Positions 9,728-17,465 of a stretch of DNA of 64,000 nt are shown piece after piece. The stretch's first letter is position 1; each line of letters starts with the position of its first letter. The DNA lies in the NCBI RefSeq assembly GCF_009745975.1, contig NZ_WHOL01000117.1:62001-126000 (forward strand), in the 5' to 3' direction. The notes below the pieces were generated by a model that worked only from the letters and a program-made list of their open reading frames with translations, was not told the DNA's origin and searched no databases. The DNA comes from Actinokineospora pegani. GTDB lineage: Bacteria > Actinomycetota > Actinomycetes > Mycobacteriales > Pseudonocardiaceae. The position numbers and the translations under genes are program-made.

Positions 9728-10291
9728 TCACCTCCGCAACCAGCTATGCCCGGACAGGTCATCGTCATCCGGCTCGTCCGGACCAGACTGTTCGGCCCGG
9801 ACAACCCGCCGCGGGGGTTTGGGCGGCTCTGGCACGGGCGGGGGCGGGGGCGGGGGCGGGGCGACCTCCTCGTCCTCGCCACCGAAGGACAGGTAACGCG
9901 CGGGGGCGACCGGCCGGGGCGGCTCGGGCGCAGGCGGCGGGAACGGGTGCTGCTGCACCGGGATCGGGGTGGTGCTGGGCGCGGGGCTCGACGGCGCCTG
10001 CTCGCGCAGTTCGTCGCCGTCGAAGGTCATCAGCGTCTGCCGCTCGGGGCGGGGCTCCCAGGCGGGCTTCTGCTCCTCCTCCGGCTGGTGAGGCGCCGCG
10101 GTGGCTGCCTTGGCCGCGTCGGCGGCGGGGCGGGCCTCCTCGGCCTCCTGCGCGCGCTCGGCCGCCAAAGCGTCCTGCCTGGCCAACTCGGCGGCGAACT
10201 CCTCGCCGATGTCGGCCACGGCGGCGCTGTGCCGGTCGGAGATGTCCTGGTAGCGCGCCAGGATGAGACGGTCCGGCTCGGTCATGGTCAC
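9728..10291 (-). CDS. Pro-rich, acidic-tailed T7SS-cluster protein
   Basis: This 187-residue protein is unrecognised. The first ~70 residues are helical and Ala/Glu-rich, the middle is strongly Pro-rich (including a run of eight prolines near residue 145), and the C-terminus reads EPDDDDLSGHSWLRR. The GTG at 10291 overlaps the upstream stop as GTGA; an ATG two codons later (10285) is equally possible. It follows the 743-residue gene as the third member of its cassette and mirrors the position and layout of the 117-residue protein at 6669-7022. It is expected to be cytosolic because it has no signal peptide or membrane segment. Confidence 0.75.
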   Translation of the reverse strand: MTMTEPDRLILARYQDISDRHSAAVADIGEEFAAELARQDALAAERAQEAEEARPAADAAKAATAAPHQPEEEQKPAWEPRPERQTLMTFDGDELREQAPSSPAPSTTPIPVQQHPFPPPAPEPPRPVAPARYLSFGGEDEEVAPPPPPPPPVPEPPKPPRRVVRAEQSGPDEPDDDDLSGHSWLRR

Positions 10292-12519
10292 CGACCCCCG
10301 CCGATCGAGTCGCCCGCCCGCAGCACGACGTCATCGTCGTCGTCGTCGAACAGGTTGCCGACCGTGCGCCACACGGACGGGGAGCGCTCAGATTCGCCGC
10401 CACCGCCACCGCCACCGGCGCCGCCCATTCCACCCATCATCCCGCCACCCATGCCACTGCCCGCAGGACCGTCCGCGTCCGCGGACGCGGCTCCGCCCGC
10501 GGTGGCGATCCTGGCTTCACCGGCCCCCGCAGCGCGCACGTCACCGGAGTCCCGGTCGGCGCCCTGAGACTCGGAGCCGCCGCTCTGCCCGCCCGCCTGG
10601 TCATCGGGCAGGAAGCCGCCTGCCTGGCCGTTCGCGCCGTCGAAGGGCGTCGAGACGCTCGAGGGGCGGGTGCTGCCGTACTCGTCGGAGGTCTGCTGGG
10701 CGGCGACCTGGGGCTCTCCCTGACCGGACCACTGGGCCGTGGCGGGCTGGGCCTGCTGCCCTTGCTCGGGCCCGGACCACTGCGCGGCCGCGGGCTGGGC
10801 CTCCGGACGGCGGGTGGGGGTTTGCTCCTGGCCGCTGCCGGGCGTCGCCTGCTGAGCTGTGGCGTCGGGCTGAGCCGTGGCGTCGGGCTGGCCGGTGCTC
10901 TCCTGGCCGAAGTCCATCGTGTAGCTCTGCGGGGCGCCGGTGCCGTCGTCGACGGTCACCTTGATGGTGTCCGGCGTGTCCGGGGACCGCTCCGCGGTGA
11001 TCGTCGTGTCGCCGTCCTGGATCACGGCCTTGCCGTCCGGACCCGCCACGACCTGCTCCGCGGGTGTCTGCGCGCCCCCGGTGAGCGGGTCGATCGGCTT
11101 ACCGTCCGGGCCGAACCCGCCGGGCTGCTGCCCCTCGGGGGTGGCCGTGCCGAAGTCCAGGTCATAGGTCTTGGGCTGGCCGGTCCCGTCGTCCACGGTG
11201 ACCTTGACGTGCCCCTGCCCGTCCGGGCTGGACACGGAGATCTCGCGGTCGCCCTCGGTGATGGTGACCGTCTCGGGCTTGCCCTGACCGGGCTCACCGG
11301 TGAGCCCGTCCAGCTCGGCCGCGGGGTCGGTGGCAGCCTCCGGCGGCTCCGGCATCTCCGGGGGCTCGGGCGTCTCGGGCATCTTCGGCGGTTCCGGGGT
11401 GGGGGGCGGCTTGGGCATCGCCTGGTCGCCGCCTCCGGTCCCGGTGGTCGGGCCGCCGGTGTCACGACCACCACCGCGGCTGTCCGGCTTCTTCTCGCCA
11501 CCGCCGTCCTGCGCGGGCTCGGACGCGCCGGACAGGCTGAGCTTGCCGAACGGGTCGGCGGACATGGTCATCGCCGCGGAGTTGAGCGTGTCCCACGCCT
11601 CGGTGACCGACTTGACGGCCTCCTCGATCCGGCGGCGGAAGTTGCCGATGGTGAGGAAGTAGCACTCGCAGAACTGGTCCAGCTCATTGCAGATCTCGTT
11701 GGCCCACCGGTTGTTGCCATCGATGAGGTAGACCTCGCCCGGCTTACGAAGCGAGTCAGTGGTAACCGAAACTGTTTGGCCCTCTCCGTAGTGCCTGCCG
11801 TCGGGGATGACTTCATGGTCGAACGGCCAGTAGTTCGTCAGTCGACCATTACGAAGAGCTATTTCCATCTCATCTATGTAGCGGCTGAGGTCGCCACGAA
11901 CCTCCGCGCCGCCGCCCTCACCGCCACCCAGCGAGGTGTAGCGGTCGACCAGCGGCTTGCCGCCGACGTCGCTCTGCGACGGGAAACTGGCCAGCTTCTG
12001 GACGACGTCCAGGGTGGCCTGGCTGGCGCCCGCCATGTGGTCGCGCAGTTGGCTGAGCTGGGTGGCGTATTCCTGAGAGGCGGAGCGCAGCTCATTGAAC
12101 TTGCCGACGGCGAGGTCGCCCGCGCCGCTGGTCCACGCCCCCTGGAGCTTGCCGACGACCGCGCCCGCCGAGCCGTCGAGGCCGCCAGCGGCCTTGACCA
12201 GATTGTCCAAGCGCCCCTTGGCGCCCTCCAGCATGCCCCAGTTGATGATCCTGAGCTGGTAGAGGCCGCCACCTGGCTCGGTCTTCTCCTGGTGGCCCTG
12301 GCCGTAGACCGGCTGACTGTGCCACCTGGACTTGTCCGAGGGCCGGGCGGCCGGGTGGTTGCGCCACTTGTCGTAGAGGAAACCGAGGTTCTCCGGGCCC
12401 ATCATCTTGGTGAAGGAGTCGAGGCCCTTGGTCAGGACGGCCTCGGAGTGGTGCTCGGCCCGCACGTCGGCGGGCGTGGTGAGCGCGTCCTGGATCTCGT
12501 GGCTGAAGCGTCCGGTCAT
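10288..12519 (-). CDS. Large Gly-rich WXG-like T7SS substrate candidate B
   Basis: The 743-residue product parallels the 749-residue protein at 7019-9268. A helical N-terminal region of about 330 residues includes a WXG-like turn, GAWTSGAGD, near 126. Then come a Pro/Glu-rich linker, two ~42-residue modules (about 413-458 and 493-538) with TITEGD...VTVDDGTGQPKTYDLDFG, a Gln/Pro/Ala-rich stretch, a GMGGGMMGGMGG patch and the acidic tail NLFDDDDDD. The ATG at 12519 overlaps the upstream stop. Residues ~210-290 are encoded by DNA clearly poorer in GC than its surroundings and include a Cys-containing segment, CNELDQFCEC. Secretion is inferred. Confidence 0.8.
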   Translation of the reverse strand: MTGRFSHEIQDALTTPADVRAEHHSEAVLTKGLDSFTKMMGPENLGFLYDKWRNHPAARPSDKSRWHSQPVYGQGHQEKTEPGGGLYQLRIINWGMLEGAKGRLDNLVKAAGGLDGSAGAVVGKLQGAWTSGAGDLAVGKFNELRSASQEYATQLSQLRDHMAGASQATLDVVQKLASFPSQSDVGGKPLVDRYTSLGGGEGGGAEVRGDLSRYIDEMEIALRNGRLTNYWPFDHEVIPDGRHYGEGQTVSVTTDSLRKPGEVYLIDGNNRWANEICNELDQFCECYFLTIGNFRRRIEEAVKSVTEAWDTLNSAAMTMSADPFGKLSLSGASEPAQDGGGEKKPDSRGGGRDTGGPTTGTGGGDQAMPKPPPTPEPPKMPETPEPPEMPEPPEAATDPAAELDGLTGEPGQGKPETVTITEGDREISVSSPDGQGHVKVTVDDGTGQPKTYDLDFGTATPEGQQPGGFGPDGKPIDPLTGGAQTPAEQVVAGPDGKAVIQDGDTTITAERSPDTPDTIKVTVDDGTGAPQSYTMDFGQESTGQPDATAQPDATAQQATPGSGQEQTPTRRPEAQPAAAQWSGPEQGQQAQPATAQWSGQGEPQVAAQQTSDEYGSTRPSSVSTPFDGANGQAGGFLPDDQAGGQSGGSESQGADRDSGDVRAAGAGEARIATAGGAASADADGPAGSGMGGGMMGGMGGAGGGGGGGESERSPSVWRTVGNLFDDDDDDVVLRAGDSIGGGR

Positions 12520-12842
12520 CAGGCACCGCCCGACTTGGTGACGCCCCAGGCGTTGTCCACATCGGTCGCGTCGGTGGACTTGGCGGAGTCAGTGATCCGC
12601 TGCGCGGCCTCGGCGCAGAACTGCTGGGCCTTGCCCACCGAGGCGGCGAGGCGCTGCACGACGCCGTTGAACGCCTGGAACGCCGCGGCGCCGTCTGGTG
12701 TGCCCCCGAAGTGCTCCTGCGCCAGCCCGTCGCCGGTCGCGTAGCGCTGCACTTCCTGCAATGAGACCGCGAGATCGGCGACATCCCGGCCGATCGCCGT
12801 CACGGCCTCGTGGTCCATCTCCATCGTCTCGTCGATGGCCAT
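12519..12842 (-). CDS. Small EspC/WXG100-like T7SS protein
   Basis: The product is 107 residues and almost entirely helical, with MDHEAVTAIGRDVADLAVSL at the start. No WXG tripeptide is present at the expected turn; YATGD near residue 34 is the only YxxxD match. It opens the second substrate cassette and overlaps the large gene's ATG as TGATG. It is a positional counterpart of the 102-residue (9268-9576) and 104-residue (29382-29696) proteins. Assignment to the EspC/WXG superfamily is by length, helicity and context. Confidence 0.75.
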   Translation of the reverse strand: MAIDETMEMDHEAVTAIGRDVADLAVSLQEVQRYATGDGLAQEHFGGTPDGAAAFQAFNGVVQRLAASVGKAQQFCAEAAQRITDSAKSTDATDVDNAWGVTKSGGA

Positions 12843-12966
12843 GGTTCCCCCTTACCCCCTGATCAAACTCGGCCCCCGCGGGCGCCCCAGTAGGACCGAA
12901 CCTACCGAGCCGCACCACGGCGCCACCGCCGAACGGCCTATTTGCGCAGGCGAAGCCCCGTTCAGG

Positions 12967-13143
12967 CTAACCCGGCGGCTGCTGGCCAGGCGGGTACTGG
13001 CCCTGCTGCGGGTACTGGTCCTGCGGCCAGTGCTGTTGGCCCGGTGGCGGGGTTTTGCCCCTTCGCGACAGGAGTACAGCGACGAGGACCGGCACGCCGA
13101 CGAGGACGAGGACGATGATGATCTCGGTGATACCCAGGGACAC
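12967..13143 (-). CDS. 58-residue single-pass membrane peptide with PGQQ tail
   Basis: From the GTG at 13143 to the TAG at 12967 there is a clean reading frame of 58 residues. Residues 5-25 form one hydrophobic helix rich in Ile, Val and Leu (ITEIIIVLVLVGVPVLVAVL), followed by SRRGK, which should face the cytoplasm, and a Pro/Gly/Gln/Tyr-rich tail with two QYP units and QQPPG at the end. An in-frame stop just upstream restricts the start. It follows glmM in the same direction with 36 bases between. No family is recognised; the composition is that of a real short membrane protein rather than chance. Confidence 0.65.
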   Translation of the reverse strand: MSLGITEIIIVLVLVGVPVLVAVLLSRRGKTPPPGQQHWPQDQYPQQGQYPPGQQPPG

Positions 13144-13179
13144 GCCTCGACCCTAACCTGATCGGGTGTCGCTTTGGGC

Positions 13180-14514
13180 TCAGCTCGCGGCGGAGACGAC
13201 CGCTGCCAGGCGGTCGGCGCAGGACTGGGCGATGGCCTGGGTCTGGGCCTCGACCATGACGCGGACGAGCTGTTCGGTGCCGGAGGGGCGGAGCAGGACG
13301 CGGCCGGTGGCGCCCAGTTCGGTCTCCACCTCGGTGACGGCGGCGCCGACGACGGGGGAGGCGGCGACGGTGGCCTTGTCGGCGACCTTGACGTTGATCA
13401 GGACCTGGGGGAGTTTGCGCATGACGGCCGCGAGGTCGGCGATGGGTTTGCCGGTGGCGGCGATGCGGGCCATCAGGCGCATGGCGGTGAGGAGGCCGTC
13501 GCCGGTGGTGGCGTAGGCGGGGAGGACGACGTGGCCGGACTGCTCGCCGCCCAGGGCCAGGCCCGCGCCGCGCAGTTCCTCGAGGACGTAGCGGTCGCCC
13601 ACGGCGGTGCTGCGGAGCTTGACGCCTGCCTCGCGCATGGCGATGTGCAGGCCGAGGTTGCTCATGACGGTGATGACCAGGGTGTCGTCGACCAGTTCGC
13701 CGGACTCGCGCAGGGCCAGCGCCAGCACGGCCATGATCTGGTCGCCGTCGATGACCTCGCCCGCGGCGTCGACGGCCAGGCAGCGGTCGGCGTCGCCGTC
13801 GTGGGCGATGCCCAGGTCGGCGCCCTCGGCCAGGACGGCGGCGCGCAGCGGCTCGAGGTGGGTGGAGCCGCAGCCGTCGTTGATGTTCTCGCCGTCCGGC
13901 AGCGCGTTGATGGCGATGACCTCGGCGCCCGCCTCGCGGTAGGCCTGCGGGGCGGCGGCCCAGGCGGCGCCGTTGGCGCAGTCGACGACGACCTTGAGGC
14001 CGTCGAGCCGGTTGGGGATGGACGCCAGCAGGTGCGCGACGTAGCGGTCGTGGGCGTCGGTGATGTCGTAGACGCGGCCGACCCCGGCCCCGGTGGGCCG
14101 CGGCGCCGGGGCGGCGATGGCCGCTTCGATGGCGTCCTCGACCGCGTCGTCGAGCTTGTGCCCGCCCGCAGCGAAGATCTTGATGCCGTTGTCGGGCATC
14201 GGGTTGTGCGAGGCCGAGATCATCACGCCCAGGTCGGCGTTGAGCGCGCCGACCAGGTACGCCACGCCCGGCGTGGGCAGCACGCCGACCTGCAGGACGT
14301 CGGCGCCCGCGGCGGCCAGCCCGGCGCACACGGCCGATTGCAGCATCTCGCCGCTGGCGCGCGGATCGCGGCCGACCACGGCGACCGGGCGGTGCGCGCC
14401 GTCCTCCGGGGCCAGCACGGCGGCAGCGGCGGCGGCGACCGACAGCGCGAGCTCGGGGGTCAGCTCGCGGTTCGCCAGCCCCCGGATTCCGTCGGTGCCG
14501 AACAGGCGTGCCAT
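13180..14514 (-). CDS. glmM: Phosphoglucosamine mutase
   Basis: GlmM converts glucosamine-6-phosphate to glucosamine-1-phosphate on the path to UDP-GlcNAc. The 444-residue protein begins [12 protein letters not shown], as GlmM proteins do. The phosphoserine motif is ISASHNP with catalytic Ser102, the metal-binding loop is DGDADRC near 243, and the sugar-binding GGEQSGH motif is near 325. The C-terminal phosphate-binding [11 protein letters not shown] is present. The ATG at 14514 is preferred over in-frame codons upstream because GGAGG lies eight bases before it. It lies downstream of rplM-rpsI but beyond a hairpin, so it may have its own promoter. Confidence 0.97.
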   Translation of the reverse strand: MARLFGTDGIRGLANRELTPELALSVAAAAAAVLAPEDGAHRPVAVVGRDPRASGEMLQSAVCAGLAAAGADVLQVGVLPTPGVAYLVGALNADLGVMISASHNPMPDNGIKIFAAGGHKLDDAVEDAIEAAIAAPAPRPTGAGVGRVYDITDAHDRYVAHLLASIPNRLDGLKVVVDCANGAAWAAAPQAYREAGAEVIAINALPDGENINDGCGSTHLEPLRAAVLAEGADLGIAHDGDADRCLAVDAAGEVIDGDQIMAVLALALRESGELVDDTLVITVMSNLGLHIAMREAGVKLRSTAVGDRYVLEELRGAGLALGGEQSGHVVLPAYATTGDGLLTAMRLMARIAATGKPIADLAAVMRKLPQVLINVKVADKATVAASPVVGAAVTEVETELGATGRVLLRPSGTEQLVRVMVEAQTQAIAQSCADRLAAVVSAAS

Positions 14515-14577
14515 GGGGTGCATCCTCCGCTGCGGTGGGGACTGGGGGCGAGTAGAAGGGGGTTGAGGAGACGCCGA

Positions 14578-14609
14578 AGGGAGCGGCAGGTTGACACCCA
14601 CCGCTCCCT
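14578..14609 (-). terminator. Hairpin between rpsI and glmM
   Basis: AGGGAGCGG (14578-14586) pairs with CCGCTCCCT (14601-14609), starting 18 bases past the rpsI stop. No clear U-tract follows, so it may only attenuate read-through into glmM. Confidence 0.55.
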
Positions 14610-14626
14610 CCGGGTCGTGCTCCAGG

Positions 14627-15265
14627 TCAGCGCTTGCTGTACTGAGGCGCCTTGCGGGCCTTCTTCAGGCCGTACTTCTTGCGCTCCTTGGCCCGCGGGT
14701 CACGGGTCAGGAAGCCTGCCTTCTTCAGGACCGGGCGGTCCTCGATGTCCAGCTCGATCAGCGCGCGGGCGATCGCCAGGCGCAGCGCACCGGCCTGGCC
14801 GGTGATGCCGCCGCCGTGCAGGTTCGCGCGGATGTCGAACGACTCCGGCTTCTCGGTGATCACCAGAGGCTCGCGGATGAGCTGCTGGTGCACCTTGTTC
14901 GGGAAGTACTCCTCGAGCGACTTGCCGTTCAGCGTGAACTGGCCGCTGCCCGGGGTGATGCGCACCCGGACGATGGCCTGCTTGCGGCGGCCGACGGTCT
15001 GCGCGGTCTCGGCGCCGAGGCGGGGCAGCGCCGGAGCGGCCTCGACGTCGCCGTCGACAGCACCGTCGACATCGCCCTCGGCGGTGTCGTACTCGACCGG
15101 GGCGTCAGCCGCCTCGACCGGGGCGTCAGCCTCGGCCTCAGCCGGGGCGTCGGTCTCCGCGGTGGCGTCGGCCTCCGCGGGCACCTCAGCGGCGGGGGTC
15201 TCGTCGACCTCGACGGCGGCCGTGGCCTCGTCGGTCTCGGGGGTGGTCACGGCGTCCTCGCTCAC
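14627..15265 (-). CDS. rpsI: 30S ribosomal protein S9 with acidic N-terminal extension
   Basis: S9 contacts the P-site tRNA through its C-terminal tail, here ending APQYSKR as required. The conserved S9 domain spans about residues 85-212 ([12 protein letters not shown] onward). The first ~85 residues are an Ala/Glu/Asp-rich extension, longer than in most bacteria and likely disordered. The GTG start at 15265 overlaps the rplM stop as GTGA, giving the conserved rplM-rpsI pair. Confidence 0.97.
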   Translation of the reverse strand: MSEDAVTTPETDEATAAVEVDETPAAEVPAEADATAETDAPAEAEADAPVEAADAPVEYDTAEGDVDGAVDGDVEAAPALPRLGAETAQTVGRRKQAIVRVRITPGSGQFTLNGKSLEEYFPNKVHQQLIREPLVITEKPESFDIRANLHGGGITGQAGALRLAIARALIELDIEDRPVLKKAGFLTRDPRAKERKKYGLKKARKAPQYSKR

Positions 15266-15705
15266 TTGGCGACCTTCGCAATCTCGAACGGCTTGGGCTG
15301 CTGGGCGGCGTGCGGGTGCTCCGGGCCTGCGTAGACCTTGAGCTTCTTGCCCTGCGCGCGGCCGAGCTTGTTCTTGGGGAGCATGCCCTTGACGACCTTC
15401 TCGAGAAGCCGGTCGGGGCGGGTGTCGAGCAGCTCGCCGAACGACCGCTTGCGCAGGCCGCCGGGGTAACCGCTGTGGCGGTAGGCGAACGCCTGGTCCC
15501 GCTTGTTGCCGGTCAGCACGACCTTCTCCGCGTTGACGATGACGACGAAGTCGCCACTGTCCATGTGCGGGGCGAAGGTCGGCTTGTGCTTGCCGCGGAG
15601 CAAAGTCGCGACGTGGGTGGCGAGACGGCCGAGCACCACGTCCTCGGCATCGATCACGTGCCAGGCGCGCTCGATCTCGCCAGGCTTAGGGCTGTACGTG
15701 GGCAC
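15262..15705 (-). CDS. rplM: 50S ribosomal protein L13
   Basis: L13 is an early-assembly 23S rRNA-binding protein. The 147-residue sequence begins [19 protein letters not shown] and contains [20 protein letters not shown] and MLPKNKLGR, all family hallmarks. The GTG at 15705 is the natural start. A TTGACC/TATCTT promoter sits about 145 bases upstream. The adjacent esxT-esxU genes reproduce the M. tuberculosis rplM-esxT order. Confidence 0.97.
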   Translation of the reverse strand: MPTYSPKPGEIERAWHVIDAEDVVLGRLATHVATLLRGKHKPTFAPHMDSGDFVVIVNAEKVVLTGNKRDQAFAYRHSGYPGGLRKRSFGELLDTRPDRLLEKVVKGMLPKNKLGRAQGKKLKVYAGPEHPHAAQQPKPFEIAKVAK

Positions 15706-15850
15706 GGGTCTACCTCATCGTCAACATGCGTGTGGGTGCCTGTGCGGGCCTCACCCCTGGACAGTTCTGGTCCAACCAGGGGCGCGCAACGCCACTCGAC
15801 TCGCATTCGACCAGTCGAGCTTCACGCCCCGCGCCGCACAACAACGTAAG

Positions 15851-15879
15851 AAGATACCGGGTGGGTTTGAGGGGGTCAA
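15851..15879 (-). promoter_or_regulatory. Predicted vegetative promoter of rplM-rpsI
   Basis: On the minus strand TTGACC (15879-15874) and TATCTT (15856-15851) are separated by 17 bases, close to the housekeeping sigma consensus. The -35 box is embedded in GTTTTGACC, exactly as in the promoter proposed for rpsL at 57612-57641. It lies ~145 bases before the rplM start. Confidence 0.7.
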
Positions 15880-15943
15880 AACCGCCCCCTCCGGAGCACT
15901 CCGGCAAACGCTTTCGGGTGAGTTGGACCACAACCCCCGAAAT

Positions 15944-15981
15944 CCCGAACGGGGCCCCGGTGCGCCGGGGCCCCGTTCGGG
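15944..15981 (-). terminator. Strong hairpin terminator after esxT
   Basis: A perfect 17-bp stem (15944-15960 with 15965-15981) closes a four-base loop TGCG. It lies 36 bases beyond the esxT stop and is followed on the minus strand by ATTTC. It should separate esxU-esxT transcription from rplM-rpsI. Confidence 0.85.
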
Positions 15982-16017
15982 GGGTTCATGCTCTGTCGCC
16001 GCACGAGGCGGCACGCG

Positions 16018-16311
16018 TCACGACCAGCGGTTGGCGTTGGCCTTCTCGGTCGCCTCGTAGTTCTCGCCCGCCTGCTGCACCGCGACGGCGATGCTGCTCA
16101 GGACCTGCTTGAGCTCGTCGTAGGCGCGGTCCCACTGGGCCTGCTTGGCGTTCCACGCCTCGGACGCGGAACCGGTGTAGCCGGCCGCCAGCGGGGCCAG
16201 GCGCGACTTGAGGTCGCCCAGCAGGCCCTCGAGCTGCGAGGAGGTGGAGGACAGGGCGTTGGAGGCGTTGGCGACCTCCGCGAAATTGACCTTGATCATG
16301 TCGCCGGACAT
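16018..16311 (-). CDS. esxT: WXG100 family protein EsxT-like (ESX-4)
   Basis: The 97-residue helical-hairpin protein is the ESAT-6-like member next to rplM, matching the position of esxT (Rv3444c). At the hairpin turn the usual WXG is YTG (AAGYTGSASEAW), so the hallmark tryptophan is replaced by tyrosine. The C-terminus carries YEATE, a YxxxE T7SS signal. AGGGAG precedes the ATG at 16311. It likely pairs with the EsxU-like protein as an obligate secreted heterodimer; that is known for the family and inferred here. Confidence 0.88.
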   Translation of the reverse strand: MSGDMIKVNFAEVANASNALSSTSSQLEGLLGDLKSRLAPLAAGYTGSASEAWNAKQAQWDRAYDELKQVLSSIAVAVQQAGENYEATEKANANRWS

Positions 16312-16406
16312 GGAGTTCTCCCTAAGTCTTAAGTCTGTCAGGTCTCAAGCAGTGAAATCAGCCGCCCGCCGAAGCGCGGGCCGCGCGGTGCCAGCGAGAG
16401 CTGGAC

Positions 16407-16718
16407 TCAGCCACCCAGGGCGTTCGCGATGGTGGACATCGAGGAGGAGGACTCCTCCTCCTGGCGCACGTACGCGGTGTTCGACTCCTTGAGCTGCTCC
16501 GAGATCGCCTGCAGCGCGTCGTGCAGCTTCTTGGCGTCCTCGTTGTAGCGCACCATCAGGGTGTTGAACGCGGTGGAGGCCTGGCCCTTCCAGTTGTCGC
16601 GCAGCGGGTCGAGGTTGCTGCCGAGGGTCTTCAGCGCGGCCTGCGACTCCTCGTTGACCTTGTCGACGTCGAGGGCGGCCTTGGCCATCTCTTCGGGCGT
16701 GATTCCGTAACCGGACAT
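16407..16718 (-). CDS. esxU: WXG100 family protein EsxU-like (ESX-4)
   Basis: This 103-residue CFP-10-like partner has a canonical WXG turn (RDNWKGQAS near residue 43) and a C-terminal YVRQE that fits the YxxxD/E export signal recognised by the EccC ATPase. A Ser/Glu-rich tail follows. The ATG at 16718 has a GGGGG stretch upstream. It lies 95 bases before esxT and probably forms a two-gene operon ending at the hairpin at 15944-15981. The upstream non-coding DNA (16719-16899) holds its promoter and an inverted CGTACG pair near 16748-16770. Confidence 0.9.
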   Translation of the reverse strand: MSGYGITPEEMAKAALDVDKVNEESQAALKTLGSNLDPLRDNWKGQASTAFNTLMVRYNEDAKKLHDALQAISEQLKESNTAYVRQEEESSSSMSTIANALGG

Positions 16719-16899
16719 TGGGAGAACCCCCTGGTTGGTAGTGGGTCGTACGCGTTCTTCGTTCGTACGCCGCTTACGACGATGACCCTGCCAGGTTCGG
16801 TTCCGTCCTTGTGCGACTTACCCGCAAGCAGTTGCTCCCGTAAACGCCACGGTCGGGAACCAGCAGGTCAGAGCCGGTGCGGGCAGCCGGTGTCGACAA

Positions 16900-16927
16900 C
16901 GGCGACTTCGCGGTTGCGAAGTCGCCG
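16900..16927 (-). terminator. Hairpin terminator after the 162-residue gene
   Basis: CGGCGACTTCGC (16900-16911) and GCGAAGTCGCCG (16916-16927) form a perfect 12-bp stem with loop GGTT, 26 bases beyond the stop at 16954. TTGTC follows on the minus strand. It isolates the Hsp70-like operon from esxU. Confidence 0.8.
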
Positions 16928-16953
16928 TGTGCGTTCGCGACGCGGCGCGGGAA

Positions 16954-17442
16954 TCAGCCGCCCTCGAGCAGGATCTGCTGGTCGGCGAAGTAGTCGTCGT
17001 CGTCCTCGCCGCGCCGGGCCGGGGTCGGCTCGGGCTCCGCGGACTCCGCGGCGGGGGGCTCGGGGGCGGGCTGCGGGCGCGGCTCGTCGCGCTCGATGAC
17101 GACGGTCTCGCGCTCCTCCTCGTCGTCCTCCGGCGGCGCGGGCGGCGGTGGGGCCGGGGCCGCGACGAGGGCGGCGGCCGGCGGGTACTCGTCGACGGGC
17201 AGGCCGCGATCGCGGCGCCACTGGGCGGCCCGCTCGCGCGCGGCCGGGTCGGTGACCTGGTCGGCACCGACCTTGAGCTGACCGTCGCGAGCGCGGGCGG
17301 CCAGCGCGCTGTTCTCCGCGCGGAACTTCGCCACCTGGTCCCTGGCCTCGGCCGAGGCTCGGCTGGCCCGGGTCACCGCTGCCGACACATCGGCCCGGAA
17401 CCGGGCGGCCGCCTCGGCGAACCCCTCGTTCGGCGCGCTCAT
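16954..17442 (-). CDS. Coiled, Pro-rich, acidic-tailed T7SS-cluster protein
   Basis: The 162-residue product is unrecognised. Residues 1-80 are helical (FAEAAARFRADVSAAVTRAS), the middle is Pro/Glu-rich, and the C-terminus is DDDDYFADQQILLEGG. The ATG at 17442 is chosen because AGGAGG lies seven bases upstream. It follows the Hsp70-like gene by 23 bases in the same direction, so the two are probably cotranscribed. Layout and tail type match the proteins at 6669-7022 and 9728-10291, suggesting a cluster-specific family with a role shared by the Hsp70-like protein and the substrate cassettes. Confidence 0.75.
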   Translation of the reverse strand: MSAPNEGFAEAAARFRADVSAAVTRASRASAEARDQVAKFRAENSALAARARDGQLKVGADQVTDPAARERAAQWRRDRGLPVDEYPPAAALVAAPAPPPPAPPEDDEEERETVVIERDEPRPQPAPEPPAAESAEPEPTPARRGEDDDDYFADQQILLEGG

Positions 17443-17465
17443 CGCCACCCCTCCTCCTGGTCCGG

